A stretch of DNA of 64,000 bases from Centropus unirufus (GCA_013397695.1 VYZI01000386.1:311800-375799); one strand, 5' to 3'; shown: positions 23,767-36,682, numbered from the stretch's first letter. Program-made: numbers and translations. The notes: a model not told the origin generated them from the letters alone.

Positions 23767-25060
23767 TCTGCGTTCATGAATGCGCGACACCTTATGTGCT
23801 TCCACGGCTTGTGCATGAATCCAGCAGGTGGGGGAGTTACTCTTTTCGCCTGATCTTGCCATTCTGACAGCTGTGCAAAAGACCTCAACTGGAATCGTGC
23901 ATGCAGCTCTGGGCACCATCCTACAGGAAAGGTGCGGATGGGTTACAGACAGCCCAGGCAAAAGCTAGGAAAACTGAAGTCTGGGAAACCTGGCATAAAC
24001 AGAATGGTTTGTATTTACTCTGCATCCAACAAGGCTGAGAGGAACTGATAAAGAAACTGGTTTTATATGAAGGGAAAATAGAAGACATAAGGGCTTGAAC
24101 TGCAGAAGGGTAAATTTAGGTTAGTCTTTCTAAAGAGAGCCTGAAAATTCTCTGGGACTCCAGTTTCATTATAAATGCCCAAGCCGGGTGGGATGTATTT
24201 GCAGAAGAGCAGATGATCTTCCCCTGGGTTGTGGAGATGGAGTGGGTGATTCTTGGGACCCCGCCCAAGGCAACTTCATAGCCAGAAAAAGGGGAATGTA
24301 GCACTGTTAGAGGTATTGTGGATCATTGGGAATTTTATGAACTGGAAAATGAGCATTCGTTACCTAGGGAAAACAGATGATGCTGTAATAATCAAAATTC
24401 CTAAGCAGATATCTTGCTTTTTCAAGGCTGTGAACACTAAGCTCTTTCAAAGCACCTCTTTTCTGTTTATTCCATTTCAACAGCATTTTCTTAAGTTGCA
24501 CAAAGTTTAAGTTTACCTGTTTTCACCTCCTAGTGTTTACCCTGTGTCATTTTGCAGAGCTCTATTTCAGCAGAGAAATGTAAAAATCTCTTTGTCGTGC
24601 CAAAATGAGTTTCCAGTCTCCAAGGTTTCCACTCCTGAACTACTCTTTCCCCATTTGGGCAGACTTGTGTTTGCAAAACTCTTTTGTCCCTGTGTTTTCA
24701 CCAGACTCTCTTTGTTCTCACAGTTGCTGCATATCTGGCAAACATTTGAGAGCCCAGACTCTCAAGTGCTGATTATATTGGACAAAAACAGTGGTGAAGA
24801 GTCACACAGTGAAAAAAAAACCCTCACTTTAAACCCTCACAAAGCCTGAAAGCTGCCTTTTGTGTTCTTTTGTTCAAAGCTGATAGTTTTCAGACTGGCA
24901 GGCTGAACTGTGCTGCTCTGTGAGGTTAGAACTTAGTGAGGGCAAGAGGATCTTGTGACCCATGCAGATGCCTTGTAGCATGCTGAGCCATTATCTTGAG
25001 AGCTGCTTTGAGGAGGGGCTGCAGTGCACTCGCCCTTGGTCACACCAAGTGTCTTCACGC

Positions 25061-25375
25061 AGAATCACTAGGTTGGAAAAGACCTCCGAGATCATCAAAT
25101 CCAACCGTACCTGCCTGCCACTAAACCATATCCCTAAGCACCTCATCTGCCCATCTTTTAAATACATCCATGGACAGTGACACTGGCCACGCTGTTTCTG
25201 ATCCAGGCCAAGATGCCATTGGCTTTCTTGGCCACCTGGGCACACTGCTGGCTCATGCTCGTTTGGCTGTCAACCAACACCCCCAGGTCCTTCTCCTTCA
25301 GGCACTTTTCCAGCCATTCTTTCCCAGGCCTGTCTTGTGAGCAGTGCTGGGAGGCACTGTTGCTTCCAGCATTCA
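25061..25375 (-). mobile_element. CR1 LINE fragment, internally deleted
   Basis: It begins with the reverse CR1 terminus (AGAATCACTAGGTTGGAAAA), but after ACATCCATGGACAGTGAC it jumps to a more internal CR1 segment (TGTTTCTGATCCAGGCCAAG, then CAACACCCCCAGGTCCTTCT). The intervening CR1 segment, which is present in the copy at 26003, is missing. Confidence 0.8.
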
Positions 25376-26002
25376 TTACTGCAGTGTGGCATGGTAGATG
25401 GGTAATAAAGAAGCGTCACTGATCCTTACACTGAAATGAAATGTGCTGAGAAGTTGGGTTAATGCCTTGCTTGAAGGAGACAAGCTGAGTGCATTCTGAG
25501 AGGACTTCGGCACTCGCCTTGGATGAGCTTCTGTTGCCTACAAAGGTAGATCTTACAGGAGCAGGATGTGATAAAAATGAAGCGGCTCGTGTACCTCAGG
25601 AGTACAAAGCCACTGTGGACTTGTATGGAAACTTGGTGATGTTTGTAGATCCATTCCTGAGCTGCTGGCAGCTTGCACATCCTTGAGAAAGACATTGGGT
25701 GAGAAGGTAGCAGAAACTCTAGTGTCTAGGTTTCTCTGATTTGAGACCCATCAGGCCTCTTTAGCCGGAAGAAATCCCTGCTTTTGGGCCAGTCTGTGGG
25801 TGAATTGGTGGTTGAAAGTGCTCTTTTCTTTCCTGATGAAAGCTGGCATGATGCCAGTGACTTGGGCCACAATCCTGCTCGCCTCTATGAGGTGTGCACT
25901 GAATCCAGTGCTTGGCAGGGTCCTTGCTGGTATCCTTCATTTGGCCTGGCAATAAGCAGCATTTCCAGGAGTAACTGTGGATCTTTCTCTAAGTGCCATA
26001 GC

Positions 26003-26680
26003 ATTGCCAGGTTGGAAAAGAATTTTGAGATCAAGTGCAACTGTATCTGTCCACTACCAACCAAACCATATCCCTAAGCACCTCATCTCCCCGTCTTTCA
26101 AATACATCCAGGGATGGTGACTCCAGCACCTCCCTGGGCAGCCTATTCCAGCATGTGATGACCTTTTCCATGAAAAATTTCTTGCTCATCTCCAAACCGA
26201 ACCTCCCCTGACAACAGCTTGAAGCCGTTCCCCCTTGTCCTATCGCCTGTCACTTGGAAGAAGAGACCAGCACCCCCCTCTCCACAGCCTCCTTTCAGGC
26301 AATTGTAGGCAGGGAGAAGGTCCCCCTTCAGCCTCCTCTTTTCCAGGCTGAACAACCCCATTTCCCTCAGGTGCTCCTCGTAAGACTTGTTCTCCAGCCC
26401 CTTCACCAGCTTTGTTGCCCTTCTTTGGACATGCTCCAGAACCTCAATGTCCTCCTTGGAGTGAGGGGCCCTGAACTGAACACAGGATTCGAGGTGCAGC
26501 CACCAGTGCCGAGTACAGGGGCAGAATCTCCTCCCTGGCCCCGCTGGCCACGCCGTTTCTGATCCAGCCCAAGATGCCATGGGCCTCCTTGGCCACCGTG
26601 GGGCACTGAACCCCAGCAGCTTGCAGCTCCGCTGTGTGACGGGCTGCCACACGGAAAAAAACGCCAGGTACGGTCTCACA
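26003..26680 (-). mobile_element. CR1 LINE, longest fragment in the window
   Basis: Reverse-oriented CR1 running from ATTGCCAGGTTGGAAAAG through AGAAGAGACCAGCACCC, CAGGCTGAACAACCCCATTT and TTTGGACATGCTCCAGAACC to AAGATGCCATGGGCCTCCTT. About 680 bp; the 5' boundary is approximate. On its sense strand a frame resembles the end of the CR1 reverse transcriptase ORF region, but it is only a fragment. Confidence 0.85.
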
Positions 26681-26689
26681 GAGCCCGGG

Positions 26690-27109
26690 GTTATTTTCAG
26701 CACACCTGGAGCCAGCTCCACTCTCTGCCTGCGGCTGTTGGTGGCGACCGGACGAGCTCCGGGCTGGATCTGAGGGAGATCTGTTGGAAGAGATGATGGG
26801 ACAAATCCACGGGGCTTTACGGTGACTCGAAGGTGAGATGGGGAAAAGGACACCGGGCAGCAATGGTGCATGAAGCTCTGACGCCGCGAGCCTGGAAGGC
26901 TGGTGGCAGGCTGGGAGCTGCTCCAGGAGGTGCCTGCCGCCGCGCGAGGCACGGAATTAGCAGGTGCATGGATGCAGATGGCGTTTATGGGGAAGCAGCT
27001 TCCACCAGGCGCCCACGCCCGCACGGCCATTCCCAGCCGGAGGCCGTGCGCCCCGTCCCGGGGAAGGCGCCTTTCCAGCCGCAGGCGCCCGCAGCGCCGG
27101 GCAGGGAGC
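26690..27109. other. GC-rich, CpG-rich shoulder before the gap
   Basis: Composition changes abruptly from ordinary to GC-rich, with many CpGs (for example GCCGCCGCGCGAGGCACG near 26936), and rises into the unsequenced gap. It could be a CpG island with a promoter, or the degenerate edge of the minisatellite. No recognisable exon. Confidence 0.5.
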
Positions 27110-27330
27110 NNNNNNNNNNNNNNNNNNNNNNNNNNNNNNNNNNNNNNNNNNNNNNNNNNNNNNNNNNNNNNNNNNNNNNNNNNNNNNNNNNNNNNNNNNN
27201 NNNNNNNNNNNNNNNNNNNNNNNNNNNNNNNNNNNNNNNNNNNNNNNNNNNNNNNNNNNNNNNNNNNNNNNNNNNNNNNNNNNNNNNNNNNNNNNNNNNN
27301 NNNNNNNNNNNNNNNNNNNNNNNNNNNNNN
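27110..27330. other. Assembly gap (221 N)
   Basis: Unknown bases between the GC-rich shoulder and the minisatellite, a context in which short-read assemblies commonly fail. The real length may differ. Confidence 0.99.
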
Positions 27331-28350
27331 CGCGCGTGTCCCTGGCAGGGGGGACCCCCGGGAAGCACCCACGCGTGTCCCTGGCAGAGGGGACCCCCGG
27401 GAAGCAGCCGCGCGTGTCCCTGGGAGCGGGACCCCCGGGACGGGTCCATGCGAGTCCCTGGGAGCGGGACCCCCGGGAAGCACCCACGCGAGTCCCTGGG
27501 AGCAGGGACCCTGGAAGCACCCACGCGTGTCCCTGGCAGGGGGGACCCCAGGGAAGCACCCGCGCGTCCCTGGCATCGGGGACCCCCGGGAAGCACCCAT
27601 GCGAGTCCCTGGGAGCAGGACCCCCGGGAAGCACCCACGCGTGTCCTTGGCAGCGGGGACCCCCGGGAAGCAGCCACACATGTCCCTGCCATCAGGGACC
27701 CCCGGGAAGCACCCGCGCGAGTCCCTGGGAGCAAGGACTCTGGAAGCACCAACGCGTGTCCTTGGCAGCGGGGACCCCCCCGGGAAGCACCCACACATGT
27801 CCCTGGCATCGGGGACCCCCGGGAAGCACCCACACGTGTCCCTGGCATCGGGGGCCCCCGGGAGGTGTCCATGCGAGTCCCTGGGAGCAGGGACCCTGGA
27901 AGCACCCATGCGTGTCCCTAGCAGGGGGGACCCCCGGGCGGTGTCCATGCGAATCCCTGGCATCAGGGACCCCCGGGAAGCACCCACGCGTGTCCTTGAC
28001 ATCGGGGACCCCCAGGAAGCAGCCACGCGAGTCCCTGGCATCGGGGACCCCTGGGATGTGTCCATGCGAGTCCCTGGGAGCAGGGACCCCTGGAAGCACC
28101 CATGCGAGTCCCTGGGAGCAGGGACCCCCGGGAGGTGCCCACATGAATCCCTGGGAGCAGGGACCCCTGGAAGCACCCACACGTGTCCGTGGCGTCAGGG
28201 ACCCCGGGGAAGTACCCACGCAAGTCCCTGGCATTGAGCACCCCCGGGAGGTCTCCATGCAAGTCCCTGGCAGCGGGGACACCAGGAAAATACCCACGCA
28301 TATCCCGGGCAGTGGGGACCCGCTGGGACATGCGGGCAGAACCCGGGCAG
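27331..28350. repeat. GC-rich minisatellite, about 26 units of about 39 bp
   Basis: Tandem copies of a unit containing CGTGTCCCTGGCAGnGGGGA and CCCCCGGGAAGCACCCA. Copies alternate between variants such as GGCAG, GGCATC and GGGAGC, and degenerate after about 28250. The array starts immediately at the gap, so its true length is unknown. As 39 is a multiple of three and units lack stops, all six frames stay open over long distances. These frames are by-products, not genes. Confidence 0.95.
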
Positions 28351-31300
28351 TGGGGACGTGGGGTAGGATCCAGAGTGGCAGGTGGGAGCAGCGGGTGCTG
28401 GTGGCTTTCTTGCTGCTGTTGTGTTTGTAATCCTGGAGGCTCTGCTGGAGGCTCTGCTGGGAAGTGATTCTCCAGGGGGTGGATCAAGAGAAAGCTGTGC
28501 TGATTTCACATGGGAGAAGTAGAGATTGGTGTGGTTGTGTAAGATTCCCTGAGTCCTTGTGGTGTATTTTCTATGGCCATCCTTTGTCCAGCTGATTTCA
28601 AGGATAACTTCCCTTCAGCTCACTTGGACACCACTTCTGCCCCCGCTCGCGTGCCAGCCTGATGTGCTCATCTCTTCTGCTTCTGAAGTGGTCCAAGGTG
28701 GGACCCAGATGGGCTGAAGCCATTGCCCACTGCCCCCTTCTGCACTGGCTGCCCTGCTGCTAGGCAGAGGTCCTCTCTCTGGTGGCTTTCCATCTTTCCT
28801 TGAGTATTGGGCCTTGAGCCAGAAAGGTGCTTAACCACGTGGCTGAGGCTATTTTAAAGCATCTATAAAACCTCTTCCATGTGTGACCCACCAGCTCACG
28901 CGGGAGTGAAGAATGAATTCCTCGTTTCTCATTCAAGAGCCAGGATTTCTGCCAAGAGGTGGCACCTGCTCTCAGGCTGGCTGATGAAGCAAATGCTGGA
29001 CAAGCTTTTGAGCACGCAAGCCCTGCTTCAGGTTACGTTAATGAGCCCTTCATCTTTTGTCCGGTTGGAAGAAGGGGCTGTGCTACAGCATGGAAGCCAA
29101 GAACATCACAGGATCCAGGGCCAGGCACTGTTGGCATTGGTGTAGAAGAGCCTGCCCTGTTGTCTCCTGGCAGCCTCTGTGCCTGTTGCCCTTGTGTACC
29201 TGGCTATTCCAGTAAGCAGGCTGCATGATGTACTCCCTGCTGCTCATTTTGAGCTCTCTCTTTTTTTCCTGTCAGGGCGCTTTCTTTTTTTTTTTTAACT
29301 CCCTTCAGCATGGCTTTGTTTTCCAGCCTGGCTCTTGTAGTTCTCACCACAGTTTCTTAGCGGTGATGGTCTGCTGGCTTTTCTCCAGCTAGCACGTTTT
29401 TGCATAATATTAGGAATATGTTGCTGCCTCCCCTTCTGCTTGATGTATTTGGGGAAGTCAAATGGATGTGGAGGCAGCCTGGACTATCTCATTACTGATT
29501 TCCTTTGGCCATGTTTTACTCTCATTCACCCAAAGGACAGTTTGATCTATCTTTCTAAAAGATCCTTTTGGAAGTGTCTTTCCCCTGTTGCTGGATGTGT
29601 AACTCGATCTCCCAGAGTGATGTTCAGCTGAATGTAACATTTGCAGATGAACTGTTTTACTTTTCCTTTAGCTGCTTCCCTGTTTTCCAGGCACGTAGAG
29701 TTTTTGTGAAAGCCAAGTGCAACTCAATAGGAGGAGACTGGGGTCTGCTTTCTGACGTTTTCCTCTGTAGTTGACAGACTGCAAGGCATGAGCTAGGAAG
29801 ATTGTCTTCACTTTTCTTTTCCAGACAGGGACTAGTAGTCAAAACATGTTTACTTTGTAAAATTACTGGACTCTTGGAAGTAACAGGACTTGAAAATTCT
29901 GTTCCATGGCTCCCTGGTGCTACATGGCCACATGTTTTTTGCCACAGGACCCCAGCACTGCTGGTGGCTGAGCAGTTCTCTAGTCCATCCCCAGCTCACA
30001 GCAGATCTCTGCCAGGGAGGCTCTGACTTTGTGTGTTTAAACCCTCCAAAGACAGAGACCCCTGATGCTCTATCCCTGAGCTGCATCACCGTGCCTGCGG
30101 GGAGTTCTTCCTACTTGTGTGCACTAAATGAGATAAACACAAATCCGAGGCTCTCCTGCGTCAAACCAAAGTCTGTCTAGCCCTGACTACTCTGGCTAGC
30201 TGCAGCCAGTACCAGGTGCCCTGGGAGAATCATGGAAACCAGGCTGCAGTGGTCAGTCCCCAGAGCTCTGCCCCTTTCCAGTACTATGTGGCTGAGTAGC
30301 TCTCCCAACTGGAGGTGCTATCTTTGTTTCTTCAGGCCTTGGAGGACTGTTGAAGTTGCCACCTCTGGTAAGCGTCTCAGATTGCCAAGGGTGCCACCTC
30401 TGTCTCGTTCGGATTTGGTGCACAGCATATACCGCATGCTCATTGCTGCCAGAACAGTACTCATTTTGCTCCTGTGTTCATTAGGTATCAACCTATTGAG
30501 AGCTGATTACCTGCACCTTGATGACACTTTTCACTTCCTCTGCTTCAGCCGCACTGGCAGTGGGATGGGATGAGGAATATGCAGACATAGGGGGCTTGCT
30601 GACAGGGCATTGTGCTTAGCCGTGGGCAGTCTGGCAGAGCCTCTGTTTTACAGGACCTTGCCATTGACTGTCAAAGGGTCCAAGGCACAGCTGGGTGCAA
30701 GACAGGAGCCTTTCTGCTCCTGTGCTCACTTGGCATCCATCAGGTTGGGACTGGTGGGTGCCGGAGAGGCAGAAGTCCCTCTGAGGACTAACAGAAGTTC
30801 GGGCAAGAAACCCAGGACTCCTTTTCAGAGGAGATGGTGCTGGCTGTCAGCTTTCCAAGTGGAAAGGTTCAAGTTACGGAGCAGGAACTGAGTGCACAGT
30901 GTCACTAATGACTCAAGTGTGCCTACGCACTTTTCACAGGGATTAGTAATTAAGCAATTAAGTGCATGCCAGGTGGATGAGAGAACCTCACTCAAAATAG
31001 GAGAACACATAACTGTGTTTACAAGCATGTGCCTTAAAATTGTGCAAAGGGGAGATACAGCTGGGATGGTTTGTTTTTAGGCTTTGGCAGAGTTTGGCCC
31101 CGTCATCTGTTACCTGGTCACCAAATGTCCCAGCTTTTTGCTGCTTGGTCCTGATAAGAAAGACTGCTTGGTAAGAGCCAGTATTGGGTGCTGTGGCTTG
31201 CAGGCTGCAGGGAAAGGAGAGCCAGGAAGGAGTATCCTGTTCAGTATGGAGTGAGCTGCACCTGCTGGCATTCAAGGAGAGTGGAAGGTCCAGTAGAGTG

Positions 31301-32484
31301 TGGCCAGCATTAAGACTTCCCTCAGTACTAGTGGATGAAGGGAGGGAACGCTTTGGTTGAGCACAGGGAGCTTTCCCTAGTGTGTGTGTGACCTCGGACA
31401 GCAAGCCATTTGCTCTGGAGCTGTCAGGTGCAAGATGGGAAGGTCACTCTGGCATGAGGATCCCCATGGGAATGAAGCATCAATATCAGTAAGTGTTGCC
31501 TGTGGCATAGTGAACTTGGTGGCTGTAGGGCTTGGGGTGGTGATGATAACTCCAGTTAGTATTATGTGTCTTATATGGCCACGATGCCATTTAGAGAGGC
31601 AGAAGTCACGGTGTGCTTTGATAGGTCAAAAATTTCTATTTCCAGATGCTTCTTTTCAAATATGAATTGTCTAAGGTTAACGGCTGCTTCTCCTGATTAC
31701 TCCCATACCGGAGGAAGTCTGAGTTTCCTGCAGGGACAGCGTATCCCTCGCTGAATTTCATTAGGCATGAGCCTCTTTCAGGAAGGATGAGAGGGTCTCA
31801 GTCTTTCTGGTTGATGGCTGGCTTGCCTGGGGCAGTGAGGGTATATACTGAACTCAGCTTTCTGTATCTGACATGACAGAGCTTCACACTGTCTGGAGCA
31901 TCCCCTATAATTTCTCTATCCGCTCTTCTCATCCAGGGCTCAAATGTGCTGCCACTGCCCCGCTCTGTTGTGGAAACCTAAGGGATGAAGACACTCCTGA
32001 TGGGCACTGCTCCCTGAGCAGGGGCTGGGGACATCAGCTACTTTATACTCTATTTTATTGAGAATCATTCAAGATAATGGTTGGCTACCTTGCAAGCTGC
32101 ACAAGGGCTTTCAGCATGAGAGAGCTGCAAAGCAAGATACTATGGCGGTCTTTGGGAGGCTGAGTGGCTCACTGTCACGCTGCAAAAGCAAGTGGCTTAG
32201 CCAAGGTGACCTCTAACTATGCCTGAACTCATGGGTGGTTTAACAGTTTGTTTCAAGGGAAGGCAGCTAAGCCCCTGTGTGATCAACTGGAATTAGAATA
32301 CAAGCTTGAATCACAGCGGTGAAGACTTTGCTTCAGGTGGATAAATTGAGTGAGTGCAGAAAATAAGTTTTTGTGAAATGCAGGGGACCAGCTTGGACCC
32401 CTAGCCTCATCCTGCCTACCCTCCTGCCATTCAGAGGAGGAACTGGGACAGTTGGACAGACCTACGCATTCTTCTGAGACCAAG

Positions 32485-32950
32485 TCATAGAAAGTTTAGG
32501 TGGGGTGGAACCTCTGGAAGTTTCTGGACCATCGTCCTTGACTGAGGAGGCCTCATCCCAGAACCAGATCAGATTGCCTAAGACCTTGCCCAGTTGAGCA
32601 TTGAATGCCCAAGGATGGAGCTCCCACCACCTCTCTGGTCCCTGTCAAAGGGCTGTACCATTCTTGCGGCAAGGAGTTTTCCCTTGCCACAACTTATTCC
32701 CGTCATTCCTTGTCCTTCCACTTTGCACCTCTGAGGAAAGCCTATTTCTCTCTTCTCTAGATGTTCTTTCCTTTTAGGCAAAGGATGACTGACTGCAATT
32801 ATAACTTGCTGCAGACTTCACCTCTCCTGGCTGAAGAAGTCCAGTTCCTTCCCTTACTCCTTGCATCTTCTGTGTCCCAGCCTCTGTCTTCTCCTGATGG
32901 CCCTACACCAGAGTCTCTTCAGCTTATCAAGACTTGTCTTTTACTAGGGG
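32485..32950 (-). mobile_element. Old, diverged CR1 LINE fragment
   Basis: Reverse-oriented similarity to the CR1 3' region: AGTCATAGAAAGTTTAGGTG, GTGGAACCTCTGGAAG, then TTGAATGCCCAAGGATGGAG and CTCCCACCACCTCTCTGG. It is more diverged than its neighbours, and the distal boundary is uncertain. Confidence 0.65.
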
Positions 32951-33232
32951 ACATCAAACTGAATGCAGCATCCAGCTGGAGGCTCAATGGTGCTAAGCAG
33001 AAGGAAATACCCACCTGTGTGGATTCCTGGCTAGGTGCTTTCTAGTGCAGCTTGCACTGCAACTCCAGTGCACCGTCTATAGGAGGTCTTGTGTAGCTTT
33101 AGCAAGATGTTTCAGCATCTTGTACCTGCAGACCCTAAGCAGAACCACAGTTCTTGACTGTGTAGTCTAGGTCTGTGTTTGTGGCTTGTTAAAAAGGTGC
33201 TTTCATCTCTGGCTGAGAAAATGCGTTAGAGT

Positions 33233-33545
33233 CATGGAATCATAGAACCACCAGGTTTGAAAAGACCTCTGAGATCATCAAGTCAAACCATACTTGTCTA
33301 CCACTAAACCATATCCTTAAGCACCACATCTACTCGTCTTTTAAATACATCCAGGAATTATGACACAACCACCTCCCTGGGCAACCTGTTCCAGTGCCTG
33401 ATAATCCTTTCAGTGAAGAATTTTTTTCTAATGTCCAATCTGAATCTTCCCTGGTGCAGCTTGAGGCCATTCCCCCTTCTCCTATCCCTTGTCACTTGGG
33501 AGAAGAGACCAGCACCCACCTCTCCACAACCAGCCTAAGAAGGAA
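33233..33545 (-). mobile_element. CR1 LINE, 3' fragment
   Basis: Begins CATGGAATCATAGAACCACC, then CTCTGAGATCATCAAGTC, and continues through the CR1 segments ACCTCCCTGGGCAACCTGTT and GTCACTTGGGAGAAGAGACC. Reverse orientation, about 310 bp. Confidence 0.9.
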
Positions 33546-35392
33546 TCTGAAAAAAAACGTGCAGGAGACCATTTCCTTAAAACTATTACCTTTAGGTAAT
33601 TGTCTTTCTTTAATTTCTCCAAGGTGAATACTTGACATTTAGTAAGGACAAAGTGTGTTCACTTGAAATGGGGCAACATTTCATTGCCTCTATGACAGGT
33701 ACAGGGCATGGAATCACCTGCAAGGCCACTGCTGGGCTCTGGTTGTGTCAGCCAGAGCGGGGACTGTTGGCTCCAGGTGTGATGTTTATATCCCTGTGCT
33801 GGGTGGAGAGCATTCCTGTTCCAGCATCTGCATTTGGCTCTCTCGTGGCCAGGGTAACTGCAGACAGGAGGCACTCAGTGGTCAGAACTTTAGATACATT
33901 TAGTGTGGTGACGCTGGGGACACATCCAGCTCCACCTGCGATCTGCTCTGCTTTGCCATTGGGGTTTGCAAAATTCACAGACTCTTCTTTGTGGATGTGC
34001 TCTCAGAAGAAGCTGATGTGCATCTTTCTCTCTGTTGTTACTGGATCTGGCCCTGATTTGTCGGTGCCTTCTTGAAATTCCTGGCGTTGTTGGGGTGCTC
34101 AGTGGCCCAAGCAGCTGAGTGGCTGTGGAGTCAGGTGCAGCACGCAGGTATGCTGGGGTGCAAGCCCAGTGTTTCCAAGCTGTCCCAGGAGCTGTAGAAC
34201 CAGCAGATTCACATTTTGATGGATAGACGTCCTTCATTCTAAGTCCCCATTGACTCTGCCCCACTTCTACCATGTGAAAACCTTCCCTGTCTCCAAGTGC
34301 CTCTGGTACCCCCTGACTTCATTCCCTGACTGTCAGCCAAAGGAAGTGCCTAGGCTTGCTTGCTGCCTGTTACATCTGGGCTGATGGACCCTTGGCACAC
34401 ATGTGGAGCTTTACATGGGATCAGGGTTTGAGTCCTAAAAGGGGCTTCATTAGAGTTAGCTAATGGCTTTTGAGGTTTGTCAGAGGACTGAGAAGCCACA
34501 TAAAAACACAGTCTTCATTTGGGAAACCAACTGATGTTGATTTTCTCCTCTCATCTACATAGCGTGCATCTTGGATTTACACCTGGGTGATTCACTGAGG
34601 CCTAAGTGTGTGCACAGAGAGTGCTTAACTCCTCTCGAGGTGATAGGAAACGGTTGTTGAACATACATATAATTTCTCAGAAAAAGCCCCGGCATTTATC
34701 TTCTAGGTTCCACTAAAAGTCAAGGAAAAGAAAAAACAAATTGCATCAGCTACACAGGGCTTGTTGACATTACCATATTATTTTTATATGGTAAAAATAA
34801 TAACTCTGAACTTTGACTTAGGGTTATACCTAAGCTATGAGAAAAATCTCATAAATCAGAACCCTTCATGCGTCACAGAGGATCTATTCTTGAGCCAGGC
34901 AATCTCTCAGGAGGTTGGATCCTGTCTCCAGTGCTGCTTAAAAACAGTTTTCATCCTGAATGGCCTTCTGCCTTCAAACTTGTCCTTCCTTTCCAAGAAT
35001 CTTCAGTATCTACGCTGGTGATGTTTCTTGGTCTTACCTCAGCAACCAAGCCCCCGTTTTGCTTTCTGAAGCACTGGAGAAGTTTCCCAGTAGATTTGAG
35101 GGTTGTTTGCTGTGGGTGTTCATTCCTTCAGCCATGGCTCTCTGTGGCCTCAGCCTTTTGCTGGTGATCCAGTGTGCTCGGTGTCTCGGGATGCACCAAA
35201 CCCTCCCACAGCCTGCAATCCCTGTAGCTGTGGGTTTGATAGGTGTTTGCTGCAGACTGCTGCCAAGCTCTGAAATCTGGATTGGGTTGGACTGACAACA
35301 GGATTTATCACTGAAAAGCCCTGTGTCTTTCCTGAGGTTGGTTGCTCTTTCTCCCTCTGTACATACAGGAAAGATGGGGGTGCCCTTTGTCA

Positions 35393-35672
35393 GGGACTGC
35401 AGTGACAGGGTGATGGGTGACAATTTCAAGCTGAAAGAGAGGAGATTTAGATCAGATACCAGGAAGAAATATTTTACTGTGAGGATGGTGAGGCCCTGGC
35501 ATAGGTTGCCCAGGGAAGCTGTGGATGCCTCCGCCCTGGAGGTGTTCAGGGCCAGGCTGGATGGGGCCTAGAGCAACCGCATCCAGTGGGAGGTGTCCCT
35601 ACCCCTGGTTGGGGAGCTGGAGCTGGGGAATTTTTAAGTCCCTTCCAACCCATTCTAGGATGGTTCTGTGAT
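35393..35672 (+). mobile_element. CR1 LINE, 3' fragment in forward orientation
   Basis: Reads in the CR1 sense direction: AAGCTGAAAGAGAGGAGATT, GCATAGGTTGCCCAGGGAAG, then CCCTTCCAACCCATTCTAGG and GATGGTTCTGTGAT at the 3' end. It is the only copy in the window with this orientation. Confidence 0.9.
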
Positions 35673-36682
35673 ACGTATGAAGAGAACAGAGCTTCCACGG
35701 ATTTCTGCAGTTAGGATGCTGGTGCATGTGGGCATTTGTGCAGTTAGGGGCTGGGCTTCCCAGCAGGAGCCTGTGGAAGACCACCATCATGTTACACAGG
35801 CCCAGGGGAACCAGTCTCTATTTTCTCTGTGAGATTTATGTATTTTCTTGGAATTTGTCTTGCTCACTGGTGGTTTTGTTGCGTTACCCAGTTCTGCATT
35901 CTTGCGCCTCTCCCGGGATTTTCAGAGCACTGAGGGATGATCCTGCAGATCCTCCAGCTCGGTGGTACCTGTGCTGCTCCACAGCCTCCTGGAGCAACCT
36001 GTCCCAGCCCTTTGCTGCCCTGTTCCTGCCCTCCCTACTTGCTGAGGAGCGCAACCACATCCCCTCTTCCCCAACCACAGCCCCCATGTCCCCCTCTTCT
36101 GTGGATGTGGCATAGTGCTCCCCCGTGGGCCACTTCCCCGCCTTCCCTCAGTCTCCAGTGGTTCCCTGCACTGGTGCCATCATTCCCTGTTGGTGCTGTT
36201 CTCAGGTTTCGGTGCCCCAGAAAGGACACAGTGCTGCAGAGGGGCTATGAAAGGTGCGGAGCAGTGACAGGAGTATTTCCAGGGCTGTATGGGATATTTT
36301 CACTTGTTATACAGCAGACATTTTTTTATTCTGTGATTTTCACAAAGAAACTATTCCACCCCTCTCATAATCACAAATGTTGCCTTTCTTTTTTTTTTTC
36401 TTTTCTTTCCTGTATTCATGATAGGAACACTTTTCCTTATGGGTGACCTGTGGTGTGCATCTCCCGTCTGATATAATTTTACTCCTTGAACCTTTTTATT
36501 GGTCCTCATCCATACAACTTGTGTGTTCTCAAAGTTAACCAAGTGCGAGTGTTTCTGCTGTTCCCTACTGTGTCTGATGAATTGTTTGGACAGTCAAACC
36601 TCATATCTTACAGTCTTGGTGCTCAATATGAATTTCAATTTTTTGAGGACTTAGACTTGTAATAGTGTCAGTCCTGTGAAGC

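Noticed and set aside
26143..28182. 679-residue minus-strand open frame, and similarly long plus-strand frames, across the minisatellite
   Set aside because: They run through a 221-N gap, a CR1 fragment and a stop-free tandem repeat, and they are open in several frames on both strands at once. This is a repeat artefact, not a gene.
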